From JBDSSS01 sp963764195 (GTDB lineage Bacteria; Actinomycetota; Actinomycetes; Actinomycetales; Dermatophilaceae), in contig CAVXRG010000010.1 of assembly GCA_963764195.1 (NCBI GenBank), positions 930,001-994,000 of the forward strand: a stretch of DNA of 64,000 nucleotides, written 5' to 3'. A program made the translations under genes and the position numbers. Positions 59,682-64,000 of this stretch are shown one piece after another. Positions within the stretch are counted from its first letter, which is position 1. The number at the start of each line of letters is the position of its first letter. Under the pieces are notes generated by a model. It had not been told where the DNA came from. It made no database searches and saw nothing but the letters and a program-made list of their open reading frames with translations.

Positions 59682-61382
59682 TCAGTCGCAGACGGCGCCC
59701 TGGCTGGCGCTGCCGACCAGTCGGCGGTACTTGGCAAGGACCCCGCGGGTGTACTTCGGCTCCGGGTGCGTGACGCCCTCGGCCCGACGTCGGTCCATCT
59801 CCTCGTCGTCGACGAGCAGGTCGAGCAGACCGCCCGCGACGTCGAGCCGGATCGGGTCACCGTCGCGGACGAAGGCGATCGGACCGTCGTCGACGGCCTC
59901 GGGGGCGACGTGCCCCACGCAGAGACCGGTCGTCCCGCCGGAGAAGCGCCCGTCCGTCAGGAGCAGCACGTCCTTGCCGAGGCCGGCACCCTTGATCGCG
60001 CCGGTCACGGCGAGCATCTCGCGCATCCCCGGACCGCCCTTGGGCCCCTCGTAGCGGATGACGACGACGTCCTTGGGCTTGAGCGTGCCGTCCTCGACGG
60101 CGTCCATCGCGGCGCGCTCGCCGTCGAAGACCCTGGCCGTCCCCTCGAAGACCGACTCGTCGAAGCCGGCCGACTTCACGACGGCGCCGTCGGGCGCGAG
60201 CGAGCCCTTGAGGATGGTCAAACCACCGGTCTTGTGGATCGGCTCGCTCATCGCGCGGACGACCTTGCCGTCGATGTCGGGCGGGGCGATGTCGGCGAGA
60301 TTCTCCGCGAGCGTCTTCCCCGTGACGGTGAGGCAGTCGCCGTGGAGCAGGCCGGCGTCGAGCAGGGCGCGCATGACGACGGGGACGCCGCCGACGCGGT
60401 CGATGTCGGTCATCACGTACTGGCCGAAGGGCTTGACGTCAGCGAGGTGTGGGATCTTGGCGCCGACGCGGGCGAAGTCGTCCATCGTGAGGTCGACGTC
60501 GGCCTCGTGCGCGATCGCGAGCAGGTGCAGCACGGCGTTCGTCGAGCCGCCGAAGGCCATGACGACGGCGATCGCGTTCTCGAACGCCTCCTTCGTCATG
60601 ATGTCGCGGGCACGAATCCCCTTGCGCAGCAAGTTGACCACGGCTTCGCCGGACTTCCGGGCGTAACCGTCCCGACGGCGGTCGGTGGCAGGCGGCGCGG
60701 CCGATCCGGGCAGCGACATCCCGATCGCCTCGGCGACGGAGGCCATCGTGTTCGCGGTGTACATCCCGCCGCAGGCGCCCTCACCAGGGCAGATCGCACG
60801 CTCGATGGCGTCGACGTCGGCGCGCGACATCCGGCCCGCGGCGCAGGCGCCGACCGCCTCGAAGGCGTCGATGATCGTCACCGTCTTCTCGGTGCCGTCG
60901 GAGAGCTTGGCGATGCCGGGGAGGATCGACCCGGCATACAGGAAGACGGAGGAGAGGTTGAGGCGCGCGGCCGCCATGAGCATGCCGGGCAGCGACTTGT
61001 CACAGCCCGCGAGGAGCACCGAGCCGTCGAGGCGCTCGGCATTCATCACCGTCTCGACGGAGTCCGCGATGACCTCACGACTGACGAGCGAGAAGTGCAT
61101 CCCCTCGTGGCCCATCGAGATGCCGTCGGACACCGAGATCGTGCCGAACTCCAGCGGGTAGCCACCCCCGGCGTGGACCCCGTCCTTGACGGCCTTGGCG
61201 AGGCGGTCGAGCGAGAGGTTGCACGGGGTGATCTCGTTCCACGAGCTCGCGACACCAACCTGCGGCTTGACCCAGTCGTCGTCACCCATGCCCACGGCCC
61301 GCAGCATCCCTCGCGCGGCCGTCTTCTCCAGACCGTCGGTCACGTCGCGGCTACGGGGCTTGATGTCGGGGCTCTGCGTCAT
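59682..61382 (-). CDS. ilvD: Dihydroxy-acid dehydratase
   Basis: A 566-aa iron-sulfur dehydratase of Val/Ile synthesis. LLAGCDKSLPGMLMAAARL, GACGGMYTANTMASVAEAIGMSLPGSA and TDGRFSGGTTGLCVGHVAPEA are IlvD signatures. ATG 61382 is 6 bases after TATGCT (61389-61394), so leaderless translation is likely. The track of 61383-61444 holds this promoter only. Confidence 0.96.
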   Translation of the reverse strand: MTQSPDIKPRSRDVTDGLEKTAARGMLRAVGMGDDDWVKPQVGVASSWNEITPCNLSLDRLAKAVKDGVHAGGGYPLEFGTISVSDGISMGHEGMHFSLVSREVIADSVETVMNAERLDGSVLLAGCDKSLPGMLMAAARLNLSSVFLYAGSILPGIAKLSDGTEKTVTIIDAFEAVGACAAGRMSRADVDAIERAICPGEGACGGMYTANTMASVAEAIGMSLPGSAAPPATDRRRDGYARKSGEAVVNLLRKGIRARDIMTKEAFENAIAVVMAFGGSTNAVLHLLAIAHEADVDLTMDDFARVGAKIPHLADVKPFGQYVMTDIDRVGGVPVVMRALLDAGLLHGDCLTVTGKTLAENLADIAPPDIDGKVVRAMSEPIHKTGGLTILKGSLAPDGAVVKSAGFDESVFEGTARVFDGERAAMDAVEDGTLKPKDVVVIRYEGPKGGPGMREMLAVTGAIKGAGLGKDVLLLTDGRFSGGTTGLCVGHVAPEAVDDGPIAFVRDGDPIRLDVAGGLLDLLVDDEEMDRRRAEGVTHPEPKYTRGVLAKYRRLVGSASQGAVCD

Positions 61383-61444
61383 CCCAGCAGCATAGGACCG
61401 TGTCCGCTGGGTGGACACGCCATCTCACTTGACGGGTATGCCGG

Positions 61445-61969
61445 TCACCCGCGACCCACGTGGAAGCGGTCGAGCTCGCACGTGCCGAGGTCGAGGTCGA
61501 CCCACGGCCCGGCGTAGCGCAGCACCGCGACGCCACATGTGACGAACCCGTCGGCGAGGGCGGCGTGGGCCTCGCGCGAGCCCTCTCCGTTCGCGAGCAG
61601 ACTGGTGAGCTGGGCCATCGTCGGGTTGTGGCCGATGACGAGCACCGTCTCCATGTCGGAGCCGTCCTCCCGCACGGTGTCGAGCACCTGCTCCGACCCG
61701 CCGAGGTAGACGCTGCGCCGGAACTCGACGAACTCCGAGCCGATGCCGCCGAGGCGCAGCGAGTCCCAGGTCTGCCGGGTCCGCTGGGACGTCGAGGCGA
61801 TGACGAGGTCGGGCCCGAGACCATTGGCGTGCAGCCAGGCGCCGGCCGCCTCGGCATCCCTGCGGCCCCGGTCGGTCAGCTCTCGGTCGTGGTCCGGCTT
61901 GCCCTGCCCCTCCTCGGCCTTGGCGTGCCGGACGAGGACGAGGGTCTTGTCGCTGCCTGCGGTGCTCAT
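61445..61969 (-). CDS. SixA-like histidine phosphatase
   Basis: A 174-aa phosphatase of the histidine-acid branch: catalytic RHAKAEEGQGKPDHDRELTDRGRRDA at the N-terminus and the second histidine in VLVIGHNPTMAQL. Relatives dephosphorylate phosphohistidine proteins or small molecules. ATG 61969 is 6 bases after CATGCT (61976-61981), probably leaderless. Confidence 0.9.
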   Translation of the reverse strand: MSTAGSDKTLVLVRHAKAEEGQGKPDHDRELTDRGRRDAEAAGAWLHANGLGPDLVIASTSQRTRQTWDSLRLGGIGSEFVEFRRSVYLGGSEQVLDTVREDGSDMETVLVIGHNPTMAQLTSLLANGEGSREAHAALADGFVTCGVAVLRYAGPWVDLDLGTCELDRFHVGRG

Positions 61970-61996
61970 GGCCCGAGCATGCCACCGTGACGCGGC

Positions 61997-64000
61997 CTAG
62001 AGGCTCAGCTCGGGCTTGATCCGAGCAGGGGTCCACACCCGCGAGCGACGGGCCGCCACGGCCGACACGGCGAGCGAGACGGTGAGGAAGGCGATGAGGA
62101 CCCCCACGTCACCGCGGAGCGGGCCGAGGTCGGCGCCGTAGAGCAGCCGGCGCAGGCCGTCGATCGCGTAGCTCATCGGCATGACGTGGTGGATGGCCTG
62201 GAGCGGCGCGGGCAGGGTCTGCCAGGGGAACGTGCCACCGGCACTGACGAGCTGGACGACCATGAGCACGAGCCCGAGGAACTTGCCGACGGCGCCGAGC
62301 CGGGCGGCAAGCGCGTGCAGGATCGCAACGAAGGTCATCGAGACGAAGGCGAGGAAGAGCAGGGTCAGCACGGGGTGGGCGATCCGGATGCCGAGGCCGA
62401 GGCCGACGACGGCGAGGAGCGCCACCACCTGGACCAGCCCGAGAGTCACGGGGGCCAGCCAGCCACCGAGGGCGGTGCGGAGCGAGTGCTGGCTCGTGGC
62501 GAGAGCGCGGGTCGAGAGGGGCCGCACGAGCAGGAAGAGCGTGTAGGCGCCGATCCACAGCGCGAGGCTGAGGAACATCGGGGCCAGTCCGGCGCCGTAG
62601 CTCCCGGCCGACGACAGGGAGTCGGACTCGACCGTGAGCGGGTTGCCGATGGTCTGGGCCATGGCGGTGCGCTGCGCCTTCGTCGGGTCAGGCACCGAGT
62701 CGCGGCCCTCGGCGAGCTGGTCGGTCAACCGGGTCGAGCCCTCTGCGAGGCGGTCGAGACCGGAGCCGAGCCGGCCTGCGCCCGACGCGAGGGAGGTCGC
62801 CCCGGACGCGGCCTTGCCGGCGCCGGCGGCGACGGACGCGGCGCCGGTGTCGAGCGCCCGCAGGCCGGCCTCGAGCGACCCGGCCCCGTCACGCAGCGCG
62901 GTCGAGGCCTGCGCGGAGCGGTGGACCGCGTCGGCGAGGGCGGGGGTGGCGTCGGCGAGCGCACGCGCCCCGCTCGACACCCGCTCGGCGCCCTGCGAGA
63001 GCTGGTCCAGCTCCCCGGATGCCTGCTGGATCCTGCCGTCCGCCGTGGCGACCTGAGTGTCAACGCGGTCGAGCTGCGCTCCCACGGTCGCGAGCTGCTC
63101 GGCGGTCAGGCCCTGCTCCTTCAGGGCAGTGAGGAGGTCGTTCCGACCACCGGCTACCTGATCGCGCAACGTCGCCGATGCCGTGGCCACCTCTCGCCCG
63201 GTCGCGGCGACCTTGGCGTTGCCGGCCGCGACCTGGGCCGCGCCGTCGGCGAGCGTCGAAGCCTTGGTGGGAAGGCCCGCGGTCCTCTCGTCGAGGGCGT
63301 CGAGGCCGGTGGCGAGGGCGGCGGCTCCGGTGTGCAGGCGGTCGGTCCCGGCGACGGCGGACCCGGCGCCGTCACGCAGCCGGGTTGCTCCCGCGGCGAG
63401 GTCGTGCAGCCCCGACGCGAGGCTCCCGGCCCCGGTCTGGAGCGAGCTCGCGCCCGTGGCCGCGTCGGCGATCCCCGTGTGCAGCTGCCCGGCACCGTCG
63501 ACCGCCTTGCCGAGCTCGTCGTGCACCTCGGTGAAGCCGAGCAGCATCCTGCTCGCCGCTGTCTGGCTCACCTCGCTCGCGACCGAGGCCGTGACCTGCT
63601 TCATCACGGTGTTTCCGATGAGCGATGTCATGTAGTTGTTCGCGTCGTTGGTCTCGAGCAGCACGGAGGCCTGGCGCGGGTGGTAGTCGGCCGTCGATGC
63701 GAGGTCGGCGGAGAAGGTCTCGGGGACGATGACGGCGAAGGCGAAGCGGCCGTCGTTGACCCCGGCGAGCGCCTCGGAGCGGGAGACCTCGTGCCAGTCA
63801 AAGGTCTTGGACTCGACGAGGTGGTCGGCGACGTCGCCCCCGACGTGGAGGCGCTCGCCGGTGCTCAGGGTCGTGCCGCGGTCGTCGCTGACGACGGCTG
63901 CGGGAACCTCCGGCAACGCACCGTACGGATCGTGGTTCGCGTAGAGGTAGAGCCCGCCGTAGAGCGTCGGGATGAGGACGAGGGCGACGACGCCGATCCG
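61997..64000 (-). CDS. YhgE/Pip-type membrane protein, N-terminus missing
   Basis: The frame runs off the right edge and stays open to 64000; the visible end reads RIGVVALVLIPTLYGGLYLYANHDPYGALPEVPAAVV, the typical YhgE/Pip first helix. A large extracytoplasmic coiled region of GA-rich repeats (SLASGLHDLAAGATRLRDGAG type) follows. Five to six C-terminal helices (WIGAYTLFLLVRPL to IAFLTVSLAVSAV) form the ABC-2-type membrane domain. Homologues include phage-infection and ESX/T7SS-linked proteins; function here unknown. Over 667 codons visible. Confidence 0.9.
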   Translation of the reverse strand, partial: RIGVVALVLIPTLYGGLYLYANHDPYGALPEVPAAVVSDDRGTTLSTGERLHVGGDVADHLVESKTFDWHEVSRSEALAGVNDGRFAFAVIVPETFSADLASTADYHPRQASVLLETNDANNYMTSLIGNTVMKQVTASVASEVSQTAASRMLLGFTEVHDELGKAVDGAGQLHTGIADAATGASSLQTGAGSLASGLHDLAAGATRLRDGAGSAVAGTDRLHTGAAALATGLDALDERTAGLPTKASTLADGAAQVAAGNAKVAATGREVATASATLRDQVAGGRNDLLTALKEQGLTAEQLATVGAQLDRVDTQVATADGRIQQASGELDQLSQGAERVSSGARALADATPALADAVHRSAQASTALRDGAGSLEAGLRALDTGAASVAAGAGKAASGATSLASGAGRLGSGLDRLAEGSTRLTDQLAEGRDSVPDPTKAQRTAMAQTIGNPLTVESDSLSSAGSYGAGLAPMFLSLALWIGAYTLFLLVRPLSTRALATSQHSLRTALGGWLAPVTLGLVQVVALLAVVGLGLGIRIAHPVLTLLFLAFVSMTFVAILHALAARLGAVGKFLGLVLMVVQLVSAGGTFPWQTLPAPLQAIHHVMPMSYAIDGLRRLLYGADLGPLRGDVGVLIAFLTVSLAVSAVAARRSRVWTPARIKPELSL

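Overview
The window is a GC-rich, gene-dense actinobacterial chromosome segment. GTG starts are frequent, adjacent genes overlap by ATGA/GTGA, and F420 genes (cofC, fgd), a lysine/alanine-tailed HU protein, a DUF222-HNH protein and DUF3515/DUF3072 proteins are present. Gene content and order suggest Micrococcales, plausibly Intrasporangiaceae (Janibacter/Knoellia-like). The family placement is inference; Actinomycetota is secure. Most genes are core housekeeping genes, and the one clear accessory patch is a 2.3-kb segment at a tRNA-Glu gene.

Layout. 1-2765: truncated hydroxyacid-oxoacid transhydrogenase and a sodium:solute symporter with a small membrane partner. 2779-10499: leftward maintenance genes (mutM, rnc, rpmF, yceD-like, coaD, rsmD, recG, DAK2/FakA-like). 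10588-19792: fructosamine-kinase family, rpmB, thiL, stand-alone RAM protein, DUF3515 lipoprotein with no normal start codon, ddl, a Cys/Met PLP enzyme, gpsA, plsC-type acyltransferase, cofC fused to a cold-shock-like tail, hupB. 20072-27633: leuCD facing an IclR (NdgR/LtbR-type) regulator across a 13-bp palindrome, an L,D-transpeptidase lipoprotein, fgd, DUF3072, a membrane alpha/beta hydrolase. 27772-30051: TetR and SGNH-hydrolase genes flanked by a 36-bp duplication of the tRNA-Glu 3' half. 30012-34131: tRNA-Glu, tRNA-Gln, HAD, GNAT, gltX, FAH-family. 34301-40922: predicted 3-methyladenine glycosylase, DUF222-HNH, and a biotin locus (BioQ-like TetR, bioB, bioA, a 37-aa ORF where bioF is often found, bioD). 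40901-42721: citramalate synthase with an attenuator. 42729-47882: a gamma-glutamyl amine (putrescine-type) catabolic cluster. 48000-61382: most of branched-chain amino-acid synthesis (ilvE, leuB, ilvC, ilvN, ilvB, ilvD) plus serA. 61445-64000: SixA-like phosphatase and a truncated YhgE/Pip-type membrane protein.

The unifying theme is branched-chain amino-acid control. leuCD, leuB, ilvBNC, ilvD, ilvE and cimA all lie here. Three of the loci (ilvB, leuB, cimA) are preceded by a tiny leader ORF rich in Leu/Val/Ile codons, starting 6-9 nt after a -10 hexamer, so the leader transcript should be leaderless or nearly so. ilvB and cimA then show a post-stop hairpin and an intrinsic terminator. CGTCTCA/TGAGACG half-sites that form the leuC/iclR palindrome recur upstream of ilvB and leuB, suggesting one local regulator over a shared attenuation scheme.
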